A DNA stretch of 64,000 nt, from positions 5,933,988-5,997,987 of the forward strand of contig NZ_CP011272.1 of the NCBI RefSeq assembly GCF_001610875.1, in the 5' to 3' direction. Shown piece after piece: positions 34,633 through 44,198 of the stretch (position 1 is its first letter; each line of letters begins with the position of its first letter). Below the pieces are notes generated by a model. It was not told where the DNA came from. It ran no database searches and was given only the letters and a program-made list of their open reading frames with translations. Both the position numbers and the translations under genes were made by a program. Origin of the DNA: Pirellula sp. SH-Sr6A (GTDB lineage: Bacteria > Planctomycetota > Planctomycetia > Pirellulales > Pirellulaceae).

Positions 34633-37600
34633 ATGCTCGACAAGAATAGTTTCCGAACAATAAGGCCGTATGGTGGAAGCCAACAAGGCGGGTTTGAAGA
34701 ACTTATATGCCAATTGGCTCACCTAGCCGCTCCACCTGAGGCTCAAACGTTCGTACGAAAAGAGGGAGCCGGTGGAGATGCAGGTGTTGAGTGCTATTGG
34801 GTAATGAACGATGGCTCGGAGTACGCCTGGCAAGCAAAGTATTTTGTCGACGAAATAAATCCAGCTCGGTGGGCGCAGATAAACGAATCCGTTGAAACAG
34901 CACTCGAGAAGCACCCGAAGATTCGAAGATACTACGTCTGCTTACCAGCAGATCGCACGGACACTCGAGCTACGGGACCTCGAGGAAAGCGGACTGTATC
35001 GATCTTGGATGAATGGAACAATTTCGTAACAAAGTGGAAGGCTCTGGCATCTAGTCGCAGTATGGACATCGACTTCGTTTATTGGGGGGCTCATGAAATT
35101 CTACTTCCGCTGCAATCGGACGATGCGAGGTATTCTGGTCGGGCATTTTACTGGTTTAACGAAGTCGCCTTGACGAATGAAAAGCTAATACGATGCATCG
35201 CAAAGCAGGAAAAAACGCTTGGCGAACGTTACACGCCTGAATTCCATGTGGATCTTCCGATTGCAAGAACTCTGGATGGGCTCGTTAACGGAGATCAGTT
35301 CTGGCAAGAAATGAATCAGACTGTTTCGAAATGGAGTAACGAACTCGCTGCCTTTTTTCGCATCAAAGCGCCTAGCGATTTGATCGAGCGATTTGATGAA
35401 ACGAAAAGTCGACTTGAGGACTGCAGTCGCAACCTTACTTCAGTAATGTTGACAAGAGATCGAAATCGTCTATACGCGTTGCGCAAAGAATCTGATATCG
35501 CCTACGCTGCTTTGGAGGATTTTGCAAAAACCTGCCGAGCATCTGAGGAAGCAACGAAGAGACCAAACCATTATTCGCGTTCATTTCAGGATGAGGTATC
35601 CGATTTTATTCATCGGAAACACTCGGAGCTATCAAGTTTCCTGGATAGCGACTTTGTCAAAGCGAATATTGCGAAGGCCTTATTGGTAGTTGGCGATGCA
35701 GGAACTGGAAAATCGCACTTATTGTGTGACTTTGCGAAGAAGTACACTCAGAAGAACGGTCCCGCAGTATTATTGCTTGGACAACACTATCGAGGCGGAA
35801 ATCCACTCGAGGAACTTATTGACCAATTAGACTTAAATAGCCACTCCTACGAAACTGTTCTTGGTGCAATCGACGCCGCAGGGGAAGCTGCAAGAGTTAA
35901 CGCAATAGTTCTAGTGGATGCCATTAACGAGGGCTCCCATCGCGACGAATGGAGCGAACGTTTTGTTGGCTTCCTTGATGAAATGAAACGTTTTCCGCAC
36001 GTTAGCACGATAGTAAGTTGTCGCTCGCGATTCGATGACCGACTTGTTCCTAAAAGCCTCGGTGAGACAGAGCTTCTTCGTGTTTCGCACGAAGGTTTTC
36101 GAGGTTACGAACACAAGGCGGCTTCCATCTACTTGTCGAGACAGGGCATCTCTAAACCGACAACGCCTATCACAGCACCTGAGTTTTCGAACCCTATGTT
36201 TCTAAAAACCTGCGCTGCCGCACTAAAGCAGAAAGGGGAAACAACTTGGCCCAAGGGATACCACGGTGCATCAAGGTTGTTTGAAATCTATTTGTCGTCA
36301 TTGGAAATGGTCGTATCCAGAAAGCGGCATACGGAACCCAACGATAGGCTTGGCCAAAAGGCACTTGAGGCCGTAGCTAAAGCGATGTTTCCGGATCACT
36401 TGTTTGGATTGCCTTGGGAAAGAGCAAGTAAGATAGTCAATGAAATTGACACCTGTGTCAAGCCAACAGAGTCGCTTTTGCAAACGCTTCTAAATGAAGG
36501 AGCACTCGCAGAAGACATTCAAAATGGCGAAATTAGCGAAGGGAATCACAAAGGGACACCAATTGTCCGATTTGCGTACGAACGATTCTCCGACCAATTT
36601 GTAGCTCAAATGCTGCTTCGCAATATCAAAGAACCAGAAGACATTTTCAAAGATGATCATCCTCTGGGAAAGGCCATCAGCGAAAATAAGATCCTCAAAT
36701 TACACGGAATTCTTCAATCGCTTTCAATAATCGTTCCGGAGAAGTTTGGTGTCGAATTTTGGCAGTTACTTCCAGTCAAAATGAAATCCCTTCCGCAAGC
36801 AGCAGACAACTTTTTCTTTGCGTCGTTGCCATTCCGCGCCCCGAGTTCCTTTTCTGATCAAACTACCGAACTATTCAATTCGCTACGGTCGTTTGGTGGC
36901 GGGTTCTACAACCGTAAGTTCGATATAATGATCCAATTCGCAACAGAACCGTCGCATCCATGGAACGCAGAGAGACTTCATGAACGGCTCCGCAATCAGA
37001 CGATGCCAGAACGAGACTCTTGGTGGTCCATTTTCGTTGCCAAGAACGATTTCCAGGAAGAGGATGGTGAGCCCGAGACTCCTATACGCTCGGTAATCGA
37101 TTGGGCAACGAGTGCAGACTTAACTTCTGTCGAAGAAGGACGTATATATCTCACGCTAATTGCGCTCATTTGGTTCACCACCACAACGAATAGAAAAACT
37201 CGCGATCAAGCAACAAAGGCCGCCGTCAGGCTGCTAGCTAAGTGCCATTGGCTGAGTGCACGCCTATTGAAAAAGTTTCTCGATGTCGATGACCTTTACT
37301 TGCAAGAGAGGCTTTACGCAGTTGTCTACGGTGGGCTTTGCAATGCATCTAACGACGACTCCCTCAAGATCGTTTCGGCACTCGTTTTTGAGATACAATT
37401 TAAGGGCGACAAGCCGACCTCGCACTTATTGCTCCGTGATTACGCACGGGGGATTGTCGAGTTAGCGTACTCAAGAAGTTGCATGGACGAAGCTGTCTTG
37501 ATCGAAAAGTGCCGTCCTCCGTACCAAAGTGAATGGCCGTTGGAAAACCCGATTGATAGTAGGTGCAACAACCATGGTACGAAGATTGAATACTCTATCT

Positions 37601-39216
37601 TCTCAGATGATTTCGGTACCTACACGATAAACGTTGTCGAAAAATGGTCACCAACACCATTGAGTGAGCCCGCACCGGAATCCCAGGCACAAGTGCTGGA
37701 CTCGTTGGTTGCAAAGCTAAGTGATGCTTCGAAAGATTTGTATTACAAAGCATTTGCAACCACAAAATTGTACGAGGAACAAAGATGGCGAATCTCGATA
37801 AAGGATTTCCAGCAATTTCTTTTGGATGATGAGGAGACCCAATCGATTGATGACCTACTCAAGCTTATTGCTCCACTCGATGACATTAACCAAAAACCAT
37901 CAGAGGCTCCCGCAATGTCAATGGGAATTGAGAGCCACTGCCCAAGTAAAGAGGACGCGGATAGCGACTGGAAGCAGTTCACTGAATCCTTGGACGATGC
38001 GACCAGAGAACAATTTGACTGCGCCCAAAGCTTCTGGCGTAACGGAGAAATTCTAGCTTCATTTGATCGCGATTGGGCAAAGAACTGGGTCTGCAAGCAT
38101 TCCTTTGATCTTGGTTGGAACAAAGAACTCTTTGGAGCTTTTGAAGAGTCTTTGAAGTGGAGTGGCCGTGACCGGCCTGGTATCGAACGAATTGGAAAAA
38201 AGTACCAAATGATCGCGCTTTACAAATTCCTTGCTCATCTTGCAGATAATGTTCATTACAAAGACGACGCTGGCTATGCTGATACGCCAAAGCCATCTCG
38301 ATATCGTGGGCCATGGCAACTTTGGCAACGCGATATTGATCCAACGCATTGGATGCGAAAGACATCAGACTCTGAATGGGGCGAGTGGGGGGAAAATATT
38401 TGGTGGCGACCAATTGAGTACAAATTCCAACGAGCTTCTGACGATTCCAAACGACATTGGTGCCAAGACCCGACTAATCTGCCCGCATTCAATGGTTACG
38501 TTCGGATTCCCGATGAATCCAAGAAGTACTGGTATTCACTTCGCGGTTTTTCGAAATGGCGAGAAAAAGAAATCACTGGCGACAATTCAACGCTCACTCG
38601 AGAAATTTGGTTTCGTATCAATGCAATAGTCACAAGCAAAGACCTACTCAGTTGTCTGCAAAAGGAGTTAAAGGAAGTCAGCTTTATTTCTCCAGATTTT
38701 GTGTCTTCGACTTCAACCGGACACCAAATCTTTCTGCGAGAGTTTCCATGGCATCCGTCTGTAACCATTCGAGATAACTTCGGTGCTAATGACGCATGGC
38801 AAATCAAGACACCGCATGCTGTCCCATATGCACAATACGAGTGGGAGAAAGGCAGCGGTGATGAGTCAGCCGAAATGAACCTTAACCTCTATCTACCTTC
38901 ACCGTTTTTTAGCAAGGCGCTTAATTTGGACTTTGATCGAAAAAATTTCAATCGATGGACAAATACATCTGGGCAAACGGAATTCTTCGACCCATCGCTT
39001 GAGTTTGATGGCCCAAGCTTTGCGCTTTTTGATTGTATGGCAATAGATTCGATGCTATCTAAAAACAATTCTGTTCTTGTATGGCTAATTGGCGGGGAAA
39101 AGATGCTCATGAACCGCAAGAAAAACAGGCTGGACGCAAGGATGGTCTATAACACCATGCTCTGGACTTCCGGTGATGGCAATATCCATAGTATAGTCCG
39201 TCACAACATGGAGTGA
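34633..39216 (+). CDS. Avs-like giant STAND NTPase with N-terminal Mrr-like nuclease
   Basis: A 1,527-residue STAND sensor. The N-terminus is a Mrr/PD-(D/E)xK-like domain: YGGSQQGGFEELICQL, then GDAGVECYWVMNDG, then YAWQAKYF (Asp49, Glu53, Gln67, Lys69). Walker A is GDAGTGKS (354-361) and Walker B is IVLVDAINEG with Asp429. The remaining about 1,000 residues form a long sensor region rich in Trp. The plan matches AVAST (Avs) proteins, which detect conserved phage proteins such as terminase or portal and then cut DNA. I cannot assign an Avs type. There is no clear Shine-Dalgarno, and no partner gene is adjacent. Confidence 0.85.
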   Translation: MLDKNSFRTIRPYGGSQQGGFEELICQLAHLAAPPEAQTFVRKEGAGGDAGVECYWVMNDGSEYAWQAKYFVDEINPARWAQINESVETALEKHPKIRRYYVCLPADRTDTRATGPRGKRTVSILDEWNNFVTKWKALASSRSMDIDFVYWGAHEILLPLQSDDARYSGRAFYWFNEVALTNEKLIRCIAKQEKTLGERYTPEFHVDLPIARTLDGLVNGDQFWQEMNQTVSKWSNELAAFFRIKAPSDLIERFDETKSRLEDCSRNLTSVMLTRDRNRLYALRKESDIAYAALEDFAKTCRASEEATKRPNHYSRSFQDEVSDFIHRKHSELSSFLDSDFVKANIAKALLVVGDAGTGKSHLLCDFAKKYTQKNGPAVLLLGQHYRGGNPLEELIDQLDLNSHSYETVLGAIDAAGEAARVNAIVLVDAINEGSHRDEWSERFVGFLDEMKRFPHVSTIVSCRSRFDDRLVPKSLGETELLRVSHEGFRGYEHKAASIYLSRQGISKPTTPITAPEFSNPMFLKTCAAALKQKGETTWPKGYHGASRLFEIYLSSLEMVVSRKRHTEPNDRLGQKALEAVAKAMFPDHLFGLPWERASKIVNEIDTCVKPTESLLQTLLNEGALAEDIQNGEISEGNHKGTPIVRFAYERFSDQFVAQMLLRNIKEPEDIFKDDHPLGKAISENKILKLHGILQSLSIIVPEKFGVEFWQLLPVKMKSLPQAADNFFFASLPFRAPSSFSDQTTELFNSLRSFGGGFYNRKFDIMIQFATEPSHPWNAERLHERLRNQTMPERDSWWSIFVAKNDFQEEDGEPETPIRSVIDWATSADLTSVEEGRIYLTLIALIWFTTTTNRKTRDQATKAAVRLLAKCHWLSARLLKKFLDVDDLYLQERLYAVVYGGLCNASNDDSLKIVSALVFEIQFKGDKPTSHLLLRDYARGIVELAYSRSCMDEAVLIEKCRPPYQSEWPLENPIDSRCNNHGTKIEYSIFSDDFGTYTINVVEKWSPTPLSEPAPESQAQVLDSLVAKLSDASKDLYYKAFATTKLYEEQRWRISIKDFQQFLLDDEETQSIDDLLKLIAPLDDINQKPSEAPAMSMGIESHCPSKEDADSDWKQFTESLDDATREQFDCAQSFWRNGEILASFDRDWAKNWVCKHSFDLGWNKELFGAFEESLKWSGRDRPGIERIGKKYQMIALYKFLAHLADNVHYKDDAGYADTPKPSRYRGPWQLWQRDIDPTHWMRKTSDSEWGEWGENIWWRPIEYKFQRASDDSKRHWCQDPTNLPAFNGYVRIPDESKKYWYSLRGFSKWREKEITGDNSTLTREIWFRINAIVTSKDLLSCLQKELKEVSFISPDFVSSTSTGHQIFLREFPWHPSVTIRDNFGANDAWQIKTPHAVPYAQYEWEKGSGDESAEMNLNLYLPSPFFSKALNLDFDRKNFNRWTNTSGQTEFFDPSLEFDGPSFALFDCMAIDSMLSKNNSVLVWLIGGEKMLMNRKKNRLDARMVYNTMLWTSGDGNIHSIVRHNME

Positions 39217-39589
39217 GTGGATCGCCTTACAGCAGCGTCGTGTTGGCGTTTTCTCGTTGGAGATTGAGGCTGGCCAAACTGCGTATGTAGTGACTAGTTG
39301 TGAGCCCCTGACTGCTCGAATTGTTACTCGGCAAACCCTGGACTGAATTTGGCAGCCATATTTGAATTCCGACGTCTGCTAATTTGTCGCTGTGTATTAG
39401 CTTGCTTCATTGGCAATGAATCATCAGTTCATTGAGGGTTACAAGCGAGTCTGTCTGGAAGCCACGCTCATATTCCTCGATATCAAGTCCGTTGCTTCAT
39501 AGTAAAGCTGCGATCTCTGTCTAGTCAGAAAGTCTATTGAAATCTTGAGGACAGCACCAACTAGCTGACATCGTCCACTCACTTTTATT
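39217..39589. other. Intergenic, no gene seen
   Basis: I find no supported gene, RNA or terminator in these 370 bases after the Avs-like gene. The duplicated leader starts right after. Confidence 0.4.
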
Positions 39590-39728
39590 GTAAGAGTTTT
39601 TCCGATTTTCCGGAGGCTTTGACCAAACGTGTCACTTGCCTTCCGTCTGATATAGGGCCAAAAGGAAAAATAGCTAGCAATCGCTGGCGGCATGTCTGAC
39701 TCAAGGACGCAACCAATGAGCCGCACTC
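39590..39728. repeat. Duplicated leader, copy 2
   Basis: This is the second copy of the 140-bp leader at 32,230. It lies directly upstream of the intact gene at 39,744. Conserved blocks include TTTTTCCGATTTTCCGGAGG, GTCTGATATAGGGCCAAAAG and AGCTAGCAATCGCTGGCGG. Its conservation next to a decayed gene copy suggests duplication of the whole promoter-gene unit. Confidence 0.8.
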
Positions 39729-39743
39729 TGTTTGAAGGTAATC

Positions 39744-40985
39744 ATGCTCCGTTTTCACCCCCTTCGTTTCAACGATGTCGCGCTATTGCGATCCATCGAA
39801 CCCAGTCGATTGCTCGTTTTTCTCCAGCGATTCGACCACTATCTCCATTCGCAAGGATTCGAAATCCCAGAGGAACCAAACCTCTCGGATGCCCAACTCC
39901 GTGCCCTTGTGGAGATCTTCCACAGCAACGATGGCTCCACGCCAGCCGAGATGATGGAGGCCCTCTTCCACATCAGTGAACTGGCGGACGATTCCGGCAT
40001 GGAAGACTTGCTGGTCCTCGCCTCGAAGCGATGCATCGAACTGCCCGATGGAGACCTAAGTCCCGCCGACCTTGCGTTGGCTGTTTGGCTGCAGGATCCC
40101 GACCTGCTGCGCCGTGCAAACTGCCAGCGCGTGGTCCAACGTTTCCAATCGTTCTATTGCTACATGAATCGAACGCTCGAAGCCCCACTGTTCGAAATGC
40201 CAACAGAACCGACCCTTCGGCGTATCGAGGGAGAGATCGATGATTTCAACCTCTCGCGTCGACGCTGCGGAGGCGCAGCGGTGTGGATGTACGAGTTCGG
40301 GAATGAAGTTGCCTTCCTCATTCGCTACGGTGGATCGATCCAACGAGACGAAGTGATGGACAACGACTTATGTCGGCCTGACATCCGTCGTCCGGTGAGC
40401 TACGATCTGGTGGTCTACAACATCGATTCGGGGGAACTTCGTATCCGTGCCGACCTTGTGAGCGAGCGCAAGTTCTACTGCCAACTATTCAGTCAGCAAT
40501 TATTCCGGGATCCAACCTTCTTCGAACATGGAGAAACCTTTGATCTCGAGGCCATCTATCGATTGGGGCCGGACATTCAATCGCCCGGTATGGTCCCCGG
40601 GATTCGCAAGATTGTGCTCCTGGAGATCCAAGAGGTTATCTTTGGCGAAAGGGTGCTCCACATTACCCTTCGAAGTGATGCGATCTTTGAAGCGATAGCA
40701 GAACACAATCGCCAATTGACTCCCACGGGGCGCTTGCACAGTGCCAAGTTCCGGATTTCCCTGGAATCCAACGACGAAGTCACGGTAACCATTTGCTCTG
40801 GCAACAAGATCCGACTCAGTCGCCAAGTTGGCGTATCAGCGATCGACCAATGGATGCTTCATCATGGTATGAGGGTGCCGAACCATGCAACCGCCCACCT
40901 GCAAAAACCATCCCCTTTGGCAAACCATCTCTCGCATCCCAAGCGGAAGAGCCCCAAGGTTTCTGTGGCAAGCCGAATTGGGTGA
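39744..40985 (+). CDS. Uncharacterised protein, intact copy of duplicated gene
   Basis: A 413-residue protein I cannot place in a named family. The N-terminus is helical (LRSIEPSRLLVFLQRFDHYL, then NDGSTPAEMMEALFHISEL), and the middle is strand-rich with VWMYEFGNEVAFLIRYGG. The C-terminus past residue 375 is basic and low in structure. The ATG at 39,744 has AAGG 5 nt upstream. Its last 101 bp overlap the next gene in another frame, an unusually long overlap. The two genes are probably co-expressed partners. Confidence 0.7.
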   Translation: MLRFHPLRFNDVALLRSIEPSRLLVFLQRFDHYLHSQGFEIPEEPNLSDAQLRALVEIFHSNDGSTPAEMMEALFHISELADDSGMEDLLVLASKRCIELPDGDLSPADLALAVWLQDPDLLRRANCQRVVQRFQSFYCYMNRTLEAPLFEMPTEPTLRRIEGEIDDFNLSRRRCGGAAVWMYEFGNEVAFLIRYGGSIQRDEVMDNDLCRPDIRRPVSYDLVVYNIDSGELRIRADLVSERKFYCQLFSQQLFRDPTFFEHGETFDLEAIYRLGPDIQSPGMVPGIRKIVLLEIQEVIFGERVLHITLRSDAIFEAIAEHNRQLTPTGRLHSAKFRISLESNDEVTVTICSGNKIRLSRQVGVSAIDQWMLHHGMRVPNHATAHLQKPSPLANHLSHPKRKSPKVSVASRIG

Positions 40986-42087
40986 GCATTGGCCCGAGTG
41001 CCAATCCCTCCTCACAGACACCTCCGAGCTGGCAACATGGACGTTCGCCAGCGACGGAGTGACTGTCTGCCAAGTCATTGAGCATAGCGATGGTACGTTC
41101 GTTGGCATCGATATCGAAAACGGAGACTCGTTCGATGTCCAGCGTGAAGGGTTGGTCGTATGCAAACTGAACCTTCGAAAACTGGCCGAGCGCATCACCG
41201 AGGTTCTCGGTGGTCGTATCGACTACCATGCCCCTTTGCCAGAGTCTAAAGCGCATCGCATTGGGAGACTCCCCCCAAGGCTTGCTTCTGCACCTCTCTA
41301 TTTATGTGTGCGCGCCGACAGTGGCTCGCTGCTGGCTGCATGTGGATCGATTGCAACCTCCACCACGGTTGTTCTGCTTGTCCCTACCCTCCAACACACG
41401 CGCATCGATGTGGATTCGCTCGCTGAGCAATTCCAAACCATCGTGGTCGCGCTCGATGATCTCTTGCTCTCAAGCGATCATGGTTTGGAGTGCGCCCCCT
41501 ACGTTCTCGAGGAGCTTCGCAACCGACTTGGTGTGGGGGATCACTCTATTAGGAATTCATTCAGGCTCGTAGGGGAAAGTTACCAGATTTACTTCCAGGA
41601 CAAACCTATTATCTTGCCGAATTCGGTGGGACTGTGGTTCCTGCGGGAGTTACTTTCGCATCCGAATCAATCCCTCGACCCGATCGAACTCGAGGCATCT
41701 CGCAGTGGAGTGAAGGGGCGCTCTTCCACAAGCCCCACGGGGGAATCGTTCGATGCCGAAGCTCGCCGGCAATATGCTCAAAAACTCGCCGAGCTTGAAG
41801 AGGAGATTGCCGAGGCAACCGAATTTAATGATCAGGGTCGATTAGAAAAACTGCAAGAGGATCGGCAAGCGATTGTGGATCACGTTACCAAAGGGTCGCG
41901 CAAGGGTGGCAAAGCTCGTGTGACCACCGACGCGTCGCTCGCTCGCAAAAGAATCCGGCAGCAGGTCCAGCGCGATATCAAACGCATCGAACAATCCGCT
42001 CCCGAGCTTGCTGAGCATTTGAGAATCGCCTTCCAAGGCGATGCATTCTGCTACCGCCCCACCATCGATCCCCAGTGGCAATTCTAA
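40885..42087 (+). CDS. Uncharacterised protein with C-terminal regulator-type winged-helix-like domain
   Basis: A 400-residue protein. The last about 160 residues (LPNSVGLWFLRELLSHPNQS, a coiled stretch YAQKLAELEEEIAEATEFND, then LARKRIRQQVQRDIKRIEQS and LAEHLRIAFQGDAFCYRP) match the C-terminal module often seen in large ATPase-type transcription regulators. The first 240 residues are not recognised. It overlaps the upstream gene by 101 bp; a later start would shorten the overlap but I see no better site. A DNA- or partner-sensing role with the upstream protein is inference. Confidence 0.7.
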   Translation: MQPPTCKNHPLWQTISRIPSGRAPRFLWQAELGEHWPECQSLLTDTSELATWTFASDGVTVCQVIEHSDGTFVGIDIENGDSFDVQREGLVVCKLNLRKLAERITEVLGGRIDYHAPLPESKAHRIGRLPPRLASAPLYLCVRADSGSLLAACGSIATSTTVVLLVPTLQHTRIDVDSLAEQFQTIVVALDDLLLSSDHGLECAPYVLEELRNRLGVGDHSIRNSFRLVGESYQIYFQDKPIILPNSVGLWFLRELLSHPNQSLDPIELEASRSGVKGRSSTSPTGESFDAEARRQYAQKLAELEEEIAEATEFNDQGRLEKLQEDRQAIVDHVTKGSRKGGKARVTTDASLARKRIRQQVQRDIKRIEQSAPELAEHLRIAFQGDAFCYRPTIDPQWQF

Positions 42088-42299
42088 AAGTTAGTTTGGC
42101 TCAAGCGTTGAGCCACGGCTCGCGATTGGAATCCCCTCATGCGATACTAGTATCGTGAAATGCCCTATACGTGACGAACGGCAGAATCCAATAGATCCGG
42201 ATGGCGTAGTACCTGTCTGGGAAGAATTTCCAGTGGGACCACGCTAAGTCGTTTCCCCGTTTTCTGCTGTGAAACTCAAGCCGAGTGAGTGGAGAAATC

Positions 42300-42734
42300 G
42301 TGGAAAGTCAATCTTGGATCTTTTGGGCGATGCTGTCTGCGTTTTTTGCTGCTGCTACGGGAATCTCAGCGAAAATGGGAGTTGTGGCACTCGATTCAAG
42401 CACGGCCACACTGTTTCGGACATGCGTTGTGCTTGGGTTGTTGATCGCGATTGTGACCGCGAAGGGATCGTGGGAAAGTTGTGCAAAAATCGACTTTCGT
42501 TCCGCGATCATTCTGACGTTTTCGGGCCTTGCAACCGGTCTGTCGTGGCTTTGCTATTTTCAAGCAATGAAGGTGGGTGAAGCATCGCTTGTAGCCTCGG
42601 TCGACAAGCTAAGTGTTGTCATGCTGGCTGTAATTGCCTTCGCATTCCTTGGAGAACGGCTTTCCAGCATTCAGTGGTTTGGAATTCTCGCAATTGCAGG
42701 TGGAAGTGTTCTGGTCGCAGTTGGAGGCAAATAG
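42300..42734 (+). CDS. Half-size EamA/DMT-family transporter
   Basis: A 144-residue inner-membrane protein with one EamA domain, about half the length of usual ten-helix drug/metabolite transporters. Hydrophobic helices include WIFWAMLSAFFAAATGIS, then VVLGLLIAIVTA, IILTFSGLATGLSWLCYF, VVMLAVIAFAFLG and WFGILAIAGGSVLVAVGG. The GTG at 42,300 has GGAG 6 nt upstream and is preferred over a GTG at 42,285. Single-domain members act as dimers. The substrate is unknown. It separates the defence cargo from the phage genes and may be host DNA. Confidence 0.85.
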   Translation: MESQSWIFWAMLSAFFAAATGISAKMGVVALDSSTATLFRTCVVLGLLIAIVTAKGSWESCAKIDFRSAIILTFSGLATGLSWLCYFQAMKVGEASLVASVDKLSVVMLAVIAFAFLGERLSSIQWFGILAIAGGSVLVAVGGK

Positions 42735-42943
42735 GTTTTGCGCTCTGCGGTAATTCTAAAAATTTTCGTCGGCTCACGTTTTGAGCCAAAGACTCAAGGT
42801 TTGAGTCGCCGTGTCTTCGGCTGACGGATGCGACGGAATCTGAAACGGACCAGCCCGTGTTTCTCGTGCAAAGAGCGACTTTGCAACACGGAAATTGGCT
42901 GGCGGTTTCGGTAGGTGTCGTCCTCCCAGCCGGAGGATGCAAA

Positions 42944-43633
42944 TTGACTTCATTGGATGACCGTGAACGGATCGTAGCGTTCGCAACCAAATTGGCTGGC
43001 AGGATTGTCTTTCATGTAAAGCACCGCTCGGCGCTCCGGCATCTTGATCCGGAGGACATCCAGCAAGAGCTCCTTGCCTATGTCTGGGAGCATGCTGGCA
43101 AATACAGCCCGTCGAAAGGGAGCATCGAAGCCTTCGCAACGAATCTGACCCAGACGGCAACAGCCAAATTGCTTCGGAATGCGAATCGCGTTCGTAGCAA
43201 CCCAACGATGGGAAGCACCCTAGAGTCTCTCTCCAAAGCGGTGACAGGTCCTCACCGAAAGAGCGAAGAGCTCTCGAAGGGGCTCTCTACCAAAGACCGA
43301 GATCGCCGGCGGCAGATCGTCTCGCGCGATCCACTTCAACAGCTGGAATTGGCTGATGCCGTTGAACATCAGATCCAAACTCTGCCCGAGCAATTCCGCT
43401 GCATCGCGAGGCTTCTCAGGACGCACAACCAATCGGAGATCGCCAACAAACTCGGATTGTCGAGAAAAAAAGTTTCCGAGCTTTTAGCTGGGGTTCGGAA
43501 GCATTTCTCGAGTGTTGATTGGAGTGAATCCGGACTTTTTTGGGACACCGTCTCACCAAATTGCATAGCTAGTTCTGGAGAGAACAACGTTTTGCAAATC
43601 CATCAAGAATCGGAAATGGAGAGATCGGCATGA
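42944..43633 (+). CDS. Sigma-70-family RNA polymerase sigma factor (phage-like)
   Basis: A 229-residue sigma factor. The region 2 part reads DPEDIQQELLAYVWEHAGKYS, continuing PSKGSIEAFATNLTQTATAKLL. The region 4 HTH is QIQTLPEQFRCIARLL, then NQSEIANKLGLSRKKVSELL. The TTG start is chosen because GGAGG lies 7 nt upstream; a longer frame to 42,857 lacks support. The stop overlaps the next gene by ATGA. The 3' end contains the repeated promoter-like element. As the first gene of the phage block it may direct host polymerase to phage promoters, possibly including that element; this link is inference. Confidence 0.82.
   Translation: MTSLDDRERIVAFATKLAGRIVFHVKHRSALRHLDPEDIQQELLAYVWEHAGKYSPSKGSIEAFATNLTQTATAKLLRNANRVRSNPTMGSTLESLSKAVTGPHRKSEELSKGLSTKDRDRRRQIVSRDPLQQLELADAVEHQIQTLPEQFRCIARLLRTHNQSEIANKLGLSRKKVSELLAGVRKHFSSVDWSESGLFWDTVSPNCIASSGENNVLQIHQESEMERSA
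43536..43582 (+). promoter_or_regulatory. Repeated promoter-like element, copy 2
   Basis: TTTTTTGGGAC, an 11-nt gap, AAATTGCATAG, then TAGT and CTGGAGAG, lying within the sigma gene's 3' end and 48 bp before the next start. It matches the elements at 24,770 and 63,223. Confidence 0.65.
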
Positions 43634-43869
43634 ATGCATCTTCAATGGATATCCAGCAGCGAATCACCTTCTCGCTCGCCTTGCAGCAATACCTGCGAGC
43701 GGTCGAAGGCTTCGAAGCGGCTTCGCACGAGTTCAACGAATCCTGTCAGGCGATTCGAGAGGCGATTCCCCGTGATAGCCGATTCGTCGCCAACATCCAG
43801 CACCAGCATTATCTGGTGACCAGCGACAACGAAGGCAACTTCGAGGTCGAACCCATCGACACGGTCTGA
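43630..43869 (+). CDS. Small uncharacterised phage protein
   Basis: A 79-residue protein with a helical N-terminus (ITFSLALQQYLRAVEGFEAA) and an acidic C-terminus. It is coupled to the sigma gene by ATGA and lies just downstream of the repeated promoter-like element, so it can be expressed in two ways. I do not recognise the family. Confidence 0.6.
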   Translation: MNASSMDIQQRITFSLALQQYLRAVEGFEAASHEFNESCQAIREAIPRDSRFVANIQHQHYLVTSDNEGNFEVEPIDTV

Positions 43870-43926
43870 GTCACAACCTGTCGCTCCCATCCCGTTTCGA
43901 CCCAATTGCTGAAAGATCCGCTGACC

Positions 43927-44151
43927 ATGTTATCGCGAATCCTACCCCATGAATCCGGTGATAGGAAGTGCCTGAAGTGCAATGAAGTGTTCCGCTCCAG
44001 GAATGCAGCCAACCGCATCTGCAAGAAGTGCTCTCAGATCAATTCCTCGCTGAGGTTGAGTGAAGCTCAAATGGCTCTTGAACGAGGCGGGAAGCGTATC
44101 AATGGCATTCTGATCGATGAGAGGGGCTCCTACCAAATGAACTTCTCATAA
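43927..44151 (+). CDS. Small zinc-ribbon protein
   Basis: A 74-residue protein with two CxxC pairs (CLKCNEVFRSR, then ICKKCSQINSS) that can bind one zinc ion. The ATG at 43,927 is used; a TTG at 43,906 would add seven residues. Such small ribbons are common in phage early regions and may bind nucleic acid or RNA polymerase. No specific function can be assigned. Confidence 0.65.
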   Translation: MLSRILPHESGDRKCLKCNEVFRSRNAANRICKKCSQINSSLRLSEAQMALERGGKRINGILIDERGSYQMNFS

Positions 44152-44198
44152 GCCGGCAAATCCAACCAAACGCACCCCAAATTCTGTTCGAAAGTCTT

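Noticed and set aside
42285-42300. Upstream GTG start for the EamA gene
   Set aside because: A GGAG box is placed correctly for the GTG at 42,300, not for 42,285.
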